Shown in pieces: positions 11,871 to 22,724 of a DNA stretch of 64,000 nucleotides. The DNA is from Prostheceraeus crozeri (Eukaryota; Platyhelminthes; Polycladida; Euryleptidae), in contig CAJQUW010007737.1 of assembly GCA_907163375.1 (NCBI GenBank), forward strand, positions 124,001-188,000, in the 5' to 3' direction. Positions within the stretch are counted from its first letter, which is position 1. Each line of letters opens with the position of its first letter. Both the position numbers and the translations under genes were made by a program. Under the pieces are notes generated by a model. That model was given only the letters and a program-made list of their open reading frames with translations. It did no database searches and was not told the DNA's origin.

Positions 11871-12000
11871 CATAATGCATGATTTTGCAAGGCTTTCTAT
11901 ATCCACAGGTTAATAAGTTCCACGAAGTAAATAATTATTTTCCTGGATGGAAATTATTAACCTGGAGCAGACTTCTATGGAAAAAGTCATGCATTATAAC
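11871..12000. mobile_element. MITE, 130 bp, copy 1
   Basis: It begins CATAATGCATGATTTTGCA and ends with the near complement AAAAGTCATGCATTATAAC, giving terminal inverted repeats of about 16 bp. The inside contains a further dyad around AATAATTATTTTCC and GGAAATTATT. A second copy with about 95% identity lies 637 bp downstream. Confidence 0.8.
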
Positions 12001-12295
12001 AGATAATTTTTAACTATCTTTGATAAGAAAGCAGATTTGTTTCGTCTCTTCAAAGATTCGGGATGAATGTCAGCATTGGAATTTGAATCAAGAAAAGAAC
12101 TTATTGGACGATGGTCTTGCAAATTGATGTTATTTCCCAGCATATTTTCAACGTCTTCTTTTGACAAGCAATTTTGATCAAAATTTCAAATAAATTCAAT
12201 TGAATAATCAACAAGTGGGTTGAATATCATGTCATCAAAATTCATCGTGTTTGTTCGTAGAATGAATGACAAAGAATGATTTTTTGAAAACTTAT

Positions 12296-12490
12296 TGCTT
12301 ATAAATTGATTTCTATTATCTCCGGGCATTATCTAAATAACGCCCTGAGAGAATAGAAATCTACGAGCCTTTTTAACCATTACACAGATAGGGATATAAA
12401 TCAATTAACGCATTCTTTCTCAGGAGTTATCAAGTTAATGCCATCAGGCCTTCGGTCTTCGGGCATTAACATAGATAACTCCATCGAAAA
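12296..12490. repeat. Two adjacent foldback hairpins
   Basis: The first hairpin pairs GATTTCTATTATCTC (12306) with the complementary GAGAGAATAGAAATC (12346). The second pairs GGAGTTATCAAGTTAATGCC with GGGCATTAACATAGATAACTCC-like sequence, around a GC-rich loop CCTTCGGTCTTCGG. They sit between the two copies of the 130-bp MITE. Confidence 0.6.
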
Positions 12491-12507
12491 TCAAGCGCTA
12501 ATTAATA

Positions 12508-12637
12508 CATAATGCATGATTTTGCAAGGCTTTCTATGTCCACAGGTTAATAAGTTCCACGAAGCAGGTAATTATTTTCCTGATTGGAAATTATTAACCT
12601 GGAGCAGACTTCTATAAAAAAAGTCATGCATTATAAC
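12508..12637. mobile_element. MITE, 130 bp, copy 2
   Basis: Same orientation and same ends as the copy at 11871. It differs by about six substitutions, mainly a CAGG for AAAT change in the centre and extra A residues near the right end. Confidence 0.8.
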
Positions 12638-12644
12638 AGATCAT

Positions 12645-12735
12645 GCGTAGATTTCTTCGGTCATGATTGTCATAATAACCTCGAGCCTTCGGCTCTCGGT
12701 AATTATAGCAATAATGACCTCAAATCTATGCATTA
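12645..12735. repeat. Foldback hairpin with GC-rich tip
   Basis: GCGTAGATTT and GGTCATGATTGTCATAATAA pair with TAGCAATAATGACC and AAATCTATGC downstream, around the tip CGAGCCTTCGGCTCTCGG. The same architecture recurs at 12296-12490 and 15590-15705, suggesting one family of foldback elements. Confidence 0.6.
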
Positions 12736-12871
12736 TCTATTACTTATGTAAGCTCTTGTGTAAAAAAAATCATAGTGTCTGTAGATCTCCGAAGCGAAGC
12801 TGAGATCAAGTTACTTCAAGTGGCTGACGACGCACAAATGAAGCTGGCTGATTATTGTATTTTTCACAAAA

Positions 12872-13438
12872 ATGAATAATTTGGATAAAACGATAGAATT
12901 CGTCTTACAGCAATCGTGTACTAATGATGAAGAAACAGAAACTGTTAAGGCTACCTCCTTGAATTTATCAAAAACATCATCCTCCTGTGATAGCTTTAAC
13001 AATGCCAACTTAGATCCTTTGGGATTACATGACAAGTTATCTAACTCGCATCAGTCCATGAAGATGTCTAGTCTTATGTCTGATTCTCAAGAGTCCCTGC
13101 ATTTTCAGTCTGCTCCTACTCCAACCTCAACACAATGCACGTCTGGTTTTCAATGCCCGGTCGACACATGTCCAGAGCGCATAGCCTTTTCAAGGATGCT
13201 GAATCACCTCCAAAAACCTACAGCAGGAATTTTGCCAGGTTCCATACCTGAAGCATGGCTTGAACAGCATCGACGTTATGTCTGTAAATGTGGTCGCCTT
13301 GTCGCTAATTCTTTCAGAGTCCAACATCAGAAAAAGTGCGTAAAAGGATCTTCTGTAGTAGATCTCACAACCGAAAGTCCAGGATATCAAAATGAAGATC
13401 CACTGCCATCACTAGATGAAGTAATGACCAACTCTTAA
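12872..13438 (+). pseudogene. R2-like LINE, N-terminal zinc-finger segment
   Basis: ATG at 12872, 188 codons. A C2H2-like finger (FQCPVDTCPERIAFSRMLNHL, residues about 90-112) is followed by a second Cys/His motif (YVCKCGRLVANSFRVQHQ then KKC, about 133-155). The segment ends near LPSLDEVMTNS, where a duplicated ~52-bp stretch (ACCAACTCTTAAATT at 13427 and 13481) breaks the frame before the RT part. Such fingers bind the target site in R2-type elements. Confidence 0.65.
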
Positions 13439-13481
13439 ATTAACTCTTAACTTAAATCAAATCTTAAATTATGTCCAACGA

Positions 13482-14714
13482 CCAACTCTTAAATTCATCC
13501 CTTCCAATGCCAGGCAGAAATTTGGGAAAATTCTTTCTAATTCATTGAAGGAGGTCTTATCCAACAACAGTATTGAAGCTTGTACTAAGCTCTTAATGCT
13601 CCCGAAATGTGTTCTCCCATCGAAAAAACGTGCGGGAAAGAAAAACAAGCATCATGTCTCTATAAATGAACTATGTGACCAATGGAAAAACGGTCAAGTT
13701 TTAGAATTGTGGATGGCAGCTTTTGATTTAATCAACATTCTGAGATCATTTCCTCGAGCGACAGCCAGCGGTCCATCTGGCATGCGCATTCAACACATCA
13801 TAGATGCCTGCGAAGCTACTCTACCAAATTGTCTCATTAGCACACTGCGTCAGTTGCTAAATTTGCTTATATCCGGAAAAGCCCCCATTGAAATTGCTCC
13901 ATTTATTTCTGGTGGCAACCTGACAGCCTTGATGAAACCAAGAAGTGATGGCTGGGACGTGAGGCCCATTGCTGTTGGGGAAGTTTTGCGTCGCCTCACA
14001 GCTAAATGTCTATGTAAATTGATAAGAGATGAAGCGGGTTTTCTTTTTCAACCGCTACAACTTGGAGTTGCATGTCATTTAGGTACAGAAAAGATCATAC
14101 ACCGTACTCGAGAAATGTTAAGCAACCATCAAGATGATCAAAATTTTTGCTTATTGAAAGTGTATATAGCCCACGCCTTCAACTCGGTATCCAGGCAAAC
14201 GGTTGTCAATGAATGTCTCAGACAGTTCCCTTGCATGGCAAAATGGATTTCTTGGTGTTATGGAAATTCTCCGCTTTTATGGCACCCTCTTGGTCGTTTG
14301 AACTCGTCACAGGGGGTTTAGCAGGGTGACCCGCTTGGACCTGTTTTATTTTCGCTTGCCTTAAACCCCATCATTAGAGCCATTGATGAATCATGCTCCT
14401 TGACTCACCATTTTTGGTGTTTAGATGATTGGATTTTTGCTGGGCATAAGAATCAAGTACAAAGGGCATATCAACTTTTAGAATCCATGTGTTCGAAAAT
14501 TGGTTTGACTCTAAATACATCCAAATGTGAATTGTTTGGAAAAGGAGACTTATCGGACTTTGATAGCAGCTTTATTAGTTTAATGGAATTCAATATGGAA
14601 GTCCTGGGAGCACCGATTGGAGATACAGCATTCTGCCATTCCTTTATTGAGAACAAAAGACAAAAAGCAAAAGTGCTGTTGGAAAAAATATATATCGCAA
14701 TAAATAATATATAA
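13482..14714 (+). pseudogene. R2-like LINE, reverse transcriptase segment
   Basis: The readable frame starts about 13482 (PTLKFIPSNARQKFG), upstream of any ATG. RT motifs follow: TASGPSGMRIQHI, LMKPRSDGWDVRPIAVGE, and motif A as VYIAHAFNSVSR, where the catalytic Asp usual before this run is replaced by Tyr. GVxQGDPLGPVLFSLA is interrupted by a TAG at 14319-14321 in place of the usual CAG, and motif C reads CLDD. The frame ends at 14714 in AT-rich sequence where the thumb should begin. The copy is dead: one nonsense codon, a lost catalytic residue and a deletion. Confidence 0.75.
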
Positions 14715-14731
14715 TAAAATAAAATGGTATA

Positions 14732-15343
14732 TTGCAATGTCCTCGATGTCCTGGTGTGGTACTCGACCTTTGTGGCCATCATGCCCTAACATGTAAAAGA
14801 GGCCCAGATGTCACTACAAGGCACAACGCCTTGCGAGATCAGTTTGTCAGCATTTGCCATTCTGCGAATTTGCGCCCACATATTGAAAGAGGCTCTGGTT
14901 GTGGTTCTTTGGTAGAAAATACGAGGCCAGCTGATGTGCTCCTGCCGGATTGGTGCCTTGGTCGCTCCGGTGCCGTAGACTTCACCGTGGTACACCCGCT
15001 AAATAATCTGAATGTTTCTGAAGCGAGTACCTCGGAGGAGTCGACACTGGTTGTGGCTGAGCGGCGGAAGCACATCCAAAATAATCCCAAGTGCCGAGAA
15101 TTAAGATGGCAGTGTGTCCCATTCGTCATGAGCACCTATGGGGATTTGGGAAGTAAGGCTGCTCCAGTCCTAGAACGTATAGCCACAAGATTGGCTATCC
15201 AGAAAGGCATCCGTTTTAGCGAGTGCAAATCGGCCATAACAAGAAGACTTTTGTTTAGCCTGATGAGATCAAACGCTCATGCCCTCATATCCAGACTGGA
15301 ATCAGGCATAGGTGGAGAAGAGCTCCACTCTGCCAGCCTGTAA
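14732..15343 (+). pseudogene. R2-like LINE, CCHC knuckle and restriction-like endonuclease
   Basis: The frame opens at LQCPRCPGVVLDLCGHHALTC, a C-x2-C-H-H-x3-C zinc knuckle. It continues to RPADVLLPDWCLGRSGAVDF, a PD-(D/E)xK type nuclease core with the usual Pro-Ala-Asp and a downstream Val-Asp-Phe. The remaining 120 residues are open to the stop at 15343. There is no ATG at the start because this is the C-terminal part of the element's single protein. Confidence 0.7.
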
Positions 15344-15589
15344 ATTTCTTTTAAGGTCTTTTTAGGATTTTGTTAATTTTTAGGTATTCGTGTATACTGT
15401 ATATTGTATAACATGGAAATAAAATTACTTCAATAGATAAAGATGCCTGTAAACAAATTATGATTAGCCAGAAACTACCAAGATATTGATATAGTCCATG
15501 GATTAGCTCATTCATAAATTTCGCGGTACAACCATCAATTTCTTAATGAACAATAGACATCTAAAGGTCAAAATGAAAAGCTACATTCT

Positions 15590-15705
15590 TTCGAGAGGAA
15601 AAAAACGTTTCCTCCCTTAGTTATCTGTCCATCCCTCGCTGCGCTCGGGCTGTACAACATAGCTGCGGGAGGAAAAATTGATATTTCCTCTCTCAAGAAA
15701 ATAGC
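15590..15705. repeat. Foldback hairpin
   Basis: GAGAGGAAA and TTTCCTCCC on the left pair with GGGAGGAAA and TTTCCTCTC on the right, around the GC-rich tip CCCTCGCTGCGCTCGGG. The tip resembles those of the hairpins at 12.3-12.7 kb. Confidence 0.65.
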
Positions 15706-15709
15706 TGTG

Positions 15710-17190
15710 ACCATTGCATTGTTATGATTTAAGTGACATTGCTGTGTTGATAATTTCTATGGTTGCTACCAAAAGTACTCAATACAATACCAAAAGCGCA
15801 CAATGTAATATTTCGCCGTGCAGTTTTCGGCATTGTCGTAGACTTCCGTGACTAGAGACATAGACTAGTAGCAATGCGTTGTTGTACTCAAAATTCACAC
15901 AACAATCTCATCCGCCAACGAGGACTCGATTGTTGTATTCATTTTTCGAACAATAACTCCACAATGTTTTCCACATATCCAAACGTTTCTGACTTTCGTA
16001 AATTTTCTGATGCTCGACTGATTTTGACTGCATAGAATTATACATCATGACATTCATGTACATATCTTCATTGTGATTTTCATCATTCATATGCAGAACA
16101 TTCAAAATTAGCCAATCTGACCTGGTCAGTTTTGCTTTAACATAGATAGTCAATTAGCTTAACTCGGCCTCGGTATTTTGACTGATTTCTATGCCTCTAC
16201 ATTTCTGGTTAAAATTTCTAAGTCATTGTTTAACCTTCACCCAATGCCCCCGCAGTCGAAACTACAGATCATGCTCGAGGTGGCCGATATGCTCATAGGC
16301 GGATGTCGGGGATCATCGACAGCAGCACCAGCAGAGTGATTTATGCTGCCTGGCAATCCTAGTAGCTTGCTTCTTGTGTCCATCACTCTTGTAAAGTTTT
16401 GGCTCCGAAGCCGTAAAGAGTTTGCTTTCATTTTTCGAACACACGATTTAGGTCATGGAGATGAATAATTGAGCTGTTCATGTGCCCATCAAAAGTATAG
16501 AAGTTTGCAGGTGTGAGAAAACTCGCTTGACTCCATGTAATCGCAAACAGTCTTTAATTTTGTGATCGAACTAATTTCCTAACGTCTGCTAACTTTATTC
16601 CTTTTAATTTTTGATAGAGCACATGAATATCGATTCATTCTTATGGTCTGAATTGTTCATATTTGAAAAATGAGGGCAAACGGATGACTGACAGAAAATT
16701 TAGAGACGTCATTTAGCGTCATTAGAGGCGTCACTAGTTTGATGTCATTTACCAGCTGGTCTGTTGTTATAAAAATGGCAGTGCTGAATGATGATTGGCA
16801 ATTAAGATCAATATGTCACTTCCAGCGCGAGTAGAGACAACGTCTCTGACATAAATTTTCATGACTTTCCAAGCGACGATGGCATTAGTAGACAATGGAT
16901 TGCATCAATTTGTAGAAAAGATTGAAATATCACAAACTAACCAATTTCGGATTATATTCAATATTGTGATACTCACATGTTGCTGTTTGATGCATGTACG
17001 TGTGACTACGAAATCAAAGAATGATGCTTGCTTTTTCACGCAAAGTTTTATATCTTAATCATAGCACGTTGAAATGTATGCGGTGTGTGTTAAAAATTAC
17101 CAAATTATGTGCGGCGTATGCGAATGTGAAGAAACATGTTACGCACATGCTCACAACCTGCCACTGCCACAATTTTGTCATAATCTATCC
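15710..17190. other. Intronic sequence without recognised features
   Basis: A GC-richer patch at 16231-16440 stands out and may be an old repeat, but I could not identify it. The rest is plain AT-rich sequence. Confidence 0.4.
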
Positions 17191-17196
17191 CACGCA

Positions 17197-18966
17197 TGTA
17201 CCAACGCGGAATAAACAGTAATCCGAGAATAAATGAAGGAATAATAAATGAGGAAAATGAAGAATAAATGAAGGAATGAAGTCCTCCTGCACCAACACGG
17301 AATAACTAATTTATGGAATAAAGTTATTCCGAGATTTGCTTTATTCCGGAATATTTGTGTGTTTCGTGTACCAGCGACGAATAGTGTGATAAGAGGAATA
17401 AATTATGTGTTTATTCGCTAGATTTTAATTCTGCAAGGTTGTCGGTTTAAAGCATGGAATAAAGGTATCGGAGCTCACTATTTTCACGACTATGGCTGCA
17501 GTAATACGTGACGAAGAGTATAATCGACAGGAAGTCATCGGATTTGTGAGAATTCGGCGACAGGTTTCAGATAGACGACTAGATCTGTGGATGATTTACA
17601 AAGACGATGAATTTCGGCGGCGATGCCGATTTTCAAAATCTGGTGTCAACTACATGTTTTCTCTCATTGAACCTCATCTCGATAATATTGCGTCAAATCG
17701 AAACAGACCGATTTCAGCGAAGGATCAGCTTTTGATAACTGCGATATCATGCTACTGGAGCGTTCCAGTTTACTGATGGCGATAATGACGATACCTTTGG
17801 TCAATAGGAACTTGAAGGCATTCAATTAAAATAGAAAGAAACAATAAATCAGAATAGATCAGAATAACTTAAATAATATGTAATGTTTAATGAATGCAGG
17901 TTCTTCAATGGTATATTTTATTATATTTTCAAGGTAATGGCAGTATAATCAACAGCACCCGCGCATGTGTGTATGTGGATCTGTTCATCAAGAATTTGAC
18001 TAACATTAGAAAAATTAACCACTGGCAATGCGCTACTGAGATTGGCGTGAGGGTCACATCTTCAATTGAAAACCGATGCCTTCATTAACTAGTCTACACT
18101 GGCCGGAGATCAGCGTCAATTGACAGGGTCAAGCCCTCAGTCTCAACTTCCACCGTCTCTCACATCGGAATCCCGGGATCCTGTAAGTTTTGTAAGCCTC
18201 GAATTTCCGGGATCCCGAGATTAATTTTTGTTAGTGATTTAATAAGCAGTTCAGTAGCTGAAGTCAAGTTCATAGACTTCTCTATAAATAGTGGTTAATA
18301 GTTAATAGAGGAGACTATGATCAAGTTTTAAACTATTTTGTGTGTGAAAATTGAATTCGAATGCTCAATTTATTAAATTTTGTTCATTGAATCGCAATGA
18401 TCTTATATCAAATACTGTATATTACAGAAGGTAACTAAAGTAAGGTATCAGCTTCACGAGCAAGCTCAAGAAATAAAAGCCCCTCTATGCCAACTTCCGT
18501 AGTAGTGTGTTGGTCATTATTGCCGAGTATGTGCCATGTGGAGTGGTTATGTGGTAATCACTTCCGACATTTGCAGTAGTGGCATTTGTCGGCTTGTTTC
18601 TTGAAGCAGGACATTTTGATGTAAATTATAAAGATAAGCTTTGCTGTTCCGTTTACTGTCCGTGATTGTCATTAATGAGCGACTGTCCATTGAACTTCTT
18701 TGTTCTAGCGACCGCCTTTACCGTCATCATATCCAACTTTCCTTCCGTCCAATGGAGAGTTACAGAAGCGAGATTGATTGACATCACAGTGATGTCATAC
18801 TTCAATGGAGAGCTACAGGATCAAGGGTTATTCACGCTACGGTAGTGTCATTGCTCAAGGTCGGAATAAATTGGCCGACTAGTTATTCTGCGAATAATCC
18901 ATGTTGTTCACATGAATAGGGAATAGGGAGGGCTATTCTAGAGAATTGTTATCCCGCGTTGGTACA
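17197..18966 (+). mobile_element. PIF/Harbinger element, non-autonomous
   Basis: The ends are an 18-bp inverted pair, TGTACCAACGCGGAATAA (17197) and its complement with one change at 18949-18966. Near-copies of the end recur inside (17289 and about 17374), a common feature of these elements. It holds the first third of a Harbinger transposase and then about 1.1 kb without coding sense, so it depends on another copy for movement. Confidence 0.75.
17492..17776 (+). pseudogene. Harbinger transposase, N-terminal remnant
   Basis: ATG at 17492, 94 codons. Residues 26-90 (RLDLWMIYKDDEFRRRCRF to LLITAISCYW) match the N-terminal helix region of HARBI1-like transposases, where DDEFxxRFRxSK and RxxxxSxxxQLLxxLxxY motifs are typical. 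The DDE catalytic domain is absent: the frame stops at VPVY and nothing recognisable follows. Confidence 0.7.
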
Positions 18967-19369
18967 TACGGGGGCATATGTGTTATTTAGAAGTAAAATA
19001 AATCTCTGCTATCTTCACATTCGCAGTTGTTACACATGCTACTAGCAATGTTGCTTAGATAGTAGCTACATAAAAGTACTTTATATAATAATCAAGGAGA
19101 TCTAGATTATATAGATTATTATCTTCTTGATAGTAATTTTAGAGAAGAACAGTGAAATTAAAGCTGATGGTGTAATACAGTATGTACATTACACTCATTA
19201 TTACGAAGTTGCGGAATAAATAACTATTTCCCTATATAATGTACGTAAGAACTTGGTTTCAGTCAGTTTCATTTGTTGAATTCTGCATAGAGAGTGCTGC
19301 CATAGAAGCATGAAGCTTATCCTTTTTTAAAACCGTGAACTCAAAATTGATATTTGTTATTTTATGCAG

Positions 19370-19693
19370 AGATTCTGCTGTTGCATGTCTTAATCGTTAA
19401 TCCCCTTCAATTGATTATCAAGAAGTGTGAAAGTTCACATTTTTCAACAGCTGTGGAGATATCATGGTCAGTGGATTCATTTCGTCCACCTGCATTACAT
19501 GCAAACACACTTGAGAAGGAAATAGACTCAGTTGCACAATCCGAATGTGACAAAGAAAAACCTTTTCTACCTACTACGAAAGGAAATAACAGTGATAAAG
19601 AATTATCTGAAGCTCCAACATCAGCATGGGACATCACCGATAGACCGATTGTTCATCAGCCTTTCAGTGCCTATGGTGGATCATTTCATCAAG
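19370..19693 (+). CDS. Zinc-finger gene, third coding exon seen
   Basis: An acceptor (TTATTTTATGCAG ending at 19369) and a donor (GTAAAG from 19694) bound 324 bases. The start phase accepts the single base left by the exon at 11318, and the end phase leaves one base that the exon at 24199 completes. A second acceptor, TTTTTCAACAG ending at 19450, is in the same phase and would shorten the exon to 243 bases; the choice is open. The protein is acidic and low in hydrophobic residues (NTLEKEIDSVAQSECDKEK and similar), as in the linker of a transcription factor. The intron upstream is about 8 kb and carries the R2-like and Harbinger remnants. Confidence 0.6.
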
Positions 19694-19813
19694 GTAAAGG
19701 AGTTAGTTCTCAGATAAATAATACATTCTCATGATTAAATATTTCCTTCTGTATGTCATAATGTCTTGCGCATTAGTTCTTTGAAATTCTTGCCGTGAAT
19801 ACTGTTTGATAAT

Positions 19814-19944
19814 TAGTTGAGTCGGAAAGAGTCAGGTTTTTAAAAATGTTAATTAGTATTGTTACTTTTCTTATGTATTTATTATCAGAAAAGTAATAAT
19901 ATCAATTAGCATTTTTAAAAACCTGAATCTTTCCGACTTAACTA
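19814..19944. mobile_element. Palindromic MITE-like hairpin, arms about 60 bp
   Basis: TAGTTGAGTCGGAAAGA on the left is matched by the complement TCTTTCCGACTTAACTA on the right, and pairing continues inward almost to the centre (19880). Just inside the donor of the third exon of the zinc-finger gene. Confidence 0.75.
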
Positions 19945-19949
19945 TTACG

Positions 19950-21650
19950 CAATAACTGGTCAGGACATTTTCCAAATACTGCTTAATAGGTTTGATTTCA
20001 CTGGATTCATTGACAAGGCTTGTACGTACACACTATGGCTGAAAAACTTTGGATTTTCTGACACACATGAAAAAAAGTTTTTTGCAACAAGTTTGAAAAC
20101 TTTGCTTTTGACAAGCATATTTGTATAGCATAACAATATAACTGATTTTTTATTTTCGAATTGTGACAATCGCATAAATAAAGACTGGATTTTAAACCAT
20201 GCAACGTACTGCGCATCCAAAACCATACTTCATGTAAATCAATATGCCAGATCTTAAGAAAACAAGAATCAGAATCATCTATATTTGCCTCACAGACGGT
20301 GAGCACATTACATAATATATCACACATTTTCACATACCACCGATCACGTCATATACATGTACATGCACGTACAATAAGATAAAGAGATAATCAATAAGAT
20401 AATAGCGAGAAATAAACACATTAAGGTAAAGATAAAAGTAATGACTAAGCACAGTATTTAATGATAGTAGGAGAAAAGCGCCCCGTTTTTGATGGAATCC
20501 TGGACATCGTCGACATGTTCCGTGTTCGCCTTCCATCCCTCTCTTTAAAGAACCGCCACAGTGGATGTTTGGGATAGCACCGTACCTGATTGAGGATTTT
20601 CCGACACATTTGATCACCCAATCCCTACAAATTAGAGAATGTCGATTAAGAAATCTAATTATCGGATTCAGAATGATTAAATACTCAACTGAATAATGCG
20701 CTTTAGAGATGCCATCGGTCTGTGGTGATCAGGTTTTTGCGTTTAATAGAGGCAGTTGTGCATTACAGAGTGGCATAATGCGTAACTTAACGGCTTTAAT
20801 CACAAATTAATGAAATCGGTTCATTTTTTAACGACGAATACTGTTAAACACTCCGTCAATTTCAAATTTAACGACTTATTCACTAAACAGTAGCATTTGT
20901 CAGTTATAACGGCGGTTCATCTAAATACTACGTCATTTTGCAAAACTCAATATATCCAAGACAGTTTTTATTCAAATTATGCATATCATTATGTCACATA
21001 ATTATGCATGGTCATCACTTATATCCTGCATCTGAATGCATGCGGTGAAGATGCGTCTTGTTCGCCGATGGGCAGCACTACAAGCAGCTGGAATGATTTC
21101 CACCAAATTTTGCTCAGCAAGCCGAGCAAGAGTTGCCAGTTGCTCTTGATATGGCTGGCGAAGTAACTGTTCCCTCACCTCCTGCAACTGGCGTCGTAGA
21201 CCCGCCTTCCAAATGCTGAAACAATTTTATGCTGCGTTTAGGAAAGGTGAATAGGGTGGTAGATAATGTAAATCAGCGTTGGCGTTGGCTACCTCTACAT
21301 AGTCAGAGTTTGGATTCTCATAGACATTCACAATTCTCTTTTTATCCAGCAACGGTATCATTCTTCTTCGTCTCATTTTTCCAACTGTGCGCGCTCACAG
21401 CGCCGGCTGTCCTTAAATACTGCATCATGTCGTAACGTTTTGACATTGCCGATCAACACTCACCTTATTGCCATTCAGTTTTGCAAGTGCCAGTAAAGCA
21501 ATGGGCCTACGTTGTAATAAAGTACAAAAGGACGGAATGTTTTGTTTGTGCCGTTAGTCTCTATTGTTATGCCGTTAATCATTGCATATTGACGATATTC
21601 TATGCAAAATGACGTAATCAATTGAGGAAACGCCGTTATTTCCTGCAAAA
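19950..21650. other. Intronic sequence with two GC-richer unassigned patches
   Basis: Patches at 20465-20620 and 21020-21205 are GC-richer and open on the - strand. The second reads as a helical, Gln/Glu/Leu-rich peptide (VREQLLRQPYQEQLATLARL). They look like remnants of element genes, possibly a coiled-coil exon, but no family is recognisable. Nothing else is seen. Confidence 0.3.
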
Positions 21651-21654
21651 ACCT

Positions 21655-21822
21655 GTATAAAAAGGCGACTTTTCTGAGACCGTTAGTTGAATTTATTCCC
21701 AAATTTTCGGTCTACTCCTTCTTCGGGAATAATTTAAATTTTTATTTTTCCCGAAGAAGGTGTACACCAAAAATTTAGGAATAAATTCAAATAACGGTCT
21801 CATAAAAGTCGCCTTTTTATAC
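21655..21822. mobile_element. Palindromic MITE-like hairpin, arms about 74 bp
   Basis: GTATAAAAAGGCGACTTTT at 21655 is matched by its near complement AAAAGTCGCCTTTTTATAC ending at 21822. Pairing runs through CTTCTTCGGGA / TCCCGAAGAAG to an AT-rich loop near 21738. No coding sequence. Confidence 0.8.
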
Positions 21823-22724
21823 ACATTCAAATACCTAGCTGTTTATCGCACAATGAAATATTGAGCATAAGTAGAGACAATAAGGAAGTAGGACACATGT
21901 GACAATTAAAGACCAGAAAGCCTTTCAATTAGAGGATTTTAACTTTTGGAATGGTTTACATAAGCTGCATATGGACCTGTTTTTAATTGCGTTTTCGCCT
22001 GTTCTTGTTTGTTCAGTTAAAAATATCATATTTCGCGAGAATTAAATATTTATTGTTTGCTACAGATGTAAACATAGAAAAGTTATTCATTGACTTAGTG
22101 CACGATGAACATGTGTTTATGACAAACTGAAAATGATCATTCACCCTTATGACTACTGATAAATGATTACATAGGTATAAAAGGTATTATATTCAAATTA
22201 GATGGTTGATAGCCTTTTGTTATATTTGACTAAAGTGATACACTAGTACACTTCTCATTCTCAATCTCCATATTGTTGGTAAGAAAAGAACTCTTGATTA
22301 ATTCGACCAGGAAGGCATTTCAAAATCATTTGTGTCGTTAAAACACTGAGAACATTATTACATATTTTTTATCATTTAAAGATGTTGTTTTGATATAACG
22401 TTATTAATGAAAATAATGGTTCTTGGAACTCTAGATAGTGTTCAGATTTTTGTCATTCAGCATAAATCAGCGAATTTTTAAAAAGTTTAATCCCATCAGC
22501 AATCCGAAGATAAATCATGCACTGATTCCTTAGCATTTTCTCTTCGTTTATTTTGCAGAATTTGCGACTCCTGGTAATGCCCTGTTCTATTAAATCGCTA
22601 ATGGAAGTTATTATTATTAGTGCATCGGTATGATGAACATAATCCAAGTGACTATTGAAGGATTTTCATTTTCACCGTTTTGCATCCGATTTTAAAGCAT
22701 TGACAAGTAACTTAAAAAGTCATA

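Larger units (their letters stand above)
12790..15430 (+). mobile_element. R2-like non-LTR retrotransposon, internally deleted
   Basis: Three coding segments on the + strand give, in order, N-terminal zinc fingers, a reverse transcriptase, and a CCHC zinc knuckle followed by a restriction-enzyme-like endonuclease. This order defines the site-specific type of LINE (R2, NeSL, Hero and relatives) that lack the apurinic endonuclease. The whole is about 2.6 kb, much shorter than a normal member, because the thumb region between RT and knuckle is missing at about 14700. There is no poly-A tail, as in many R2-type elements. It lies in the 8-kb intron of the zinc-finger gene, in the same orientation. 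Confidence 0.75.
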
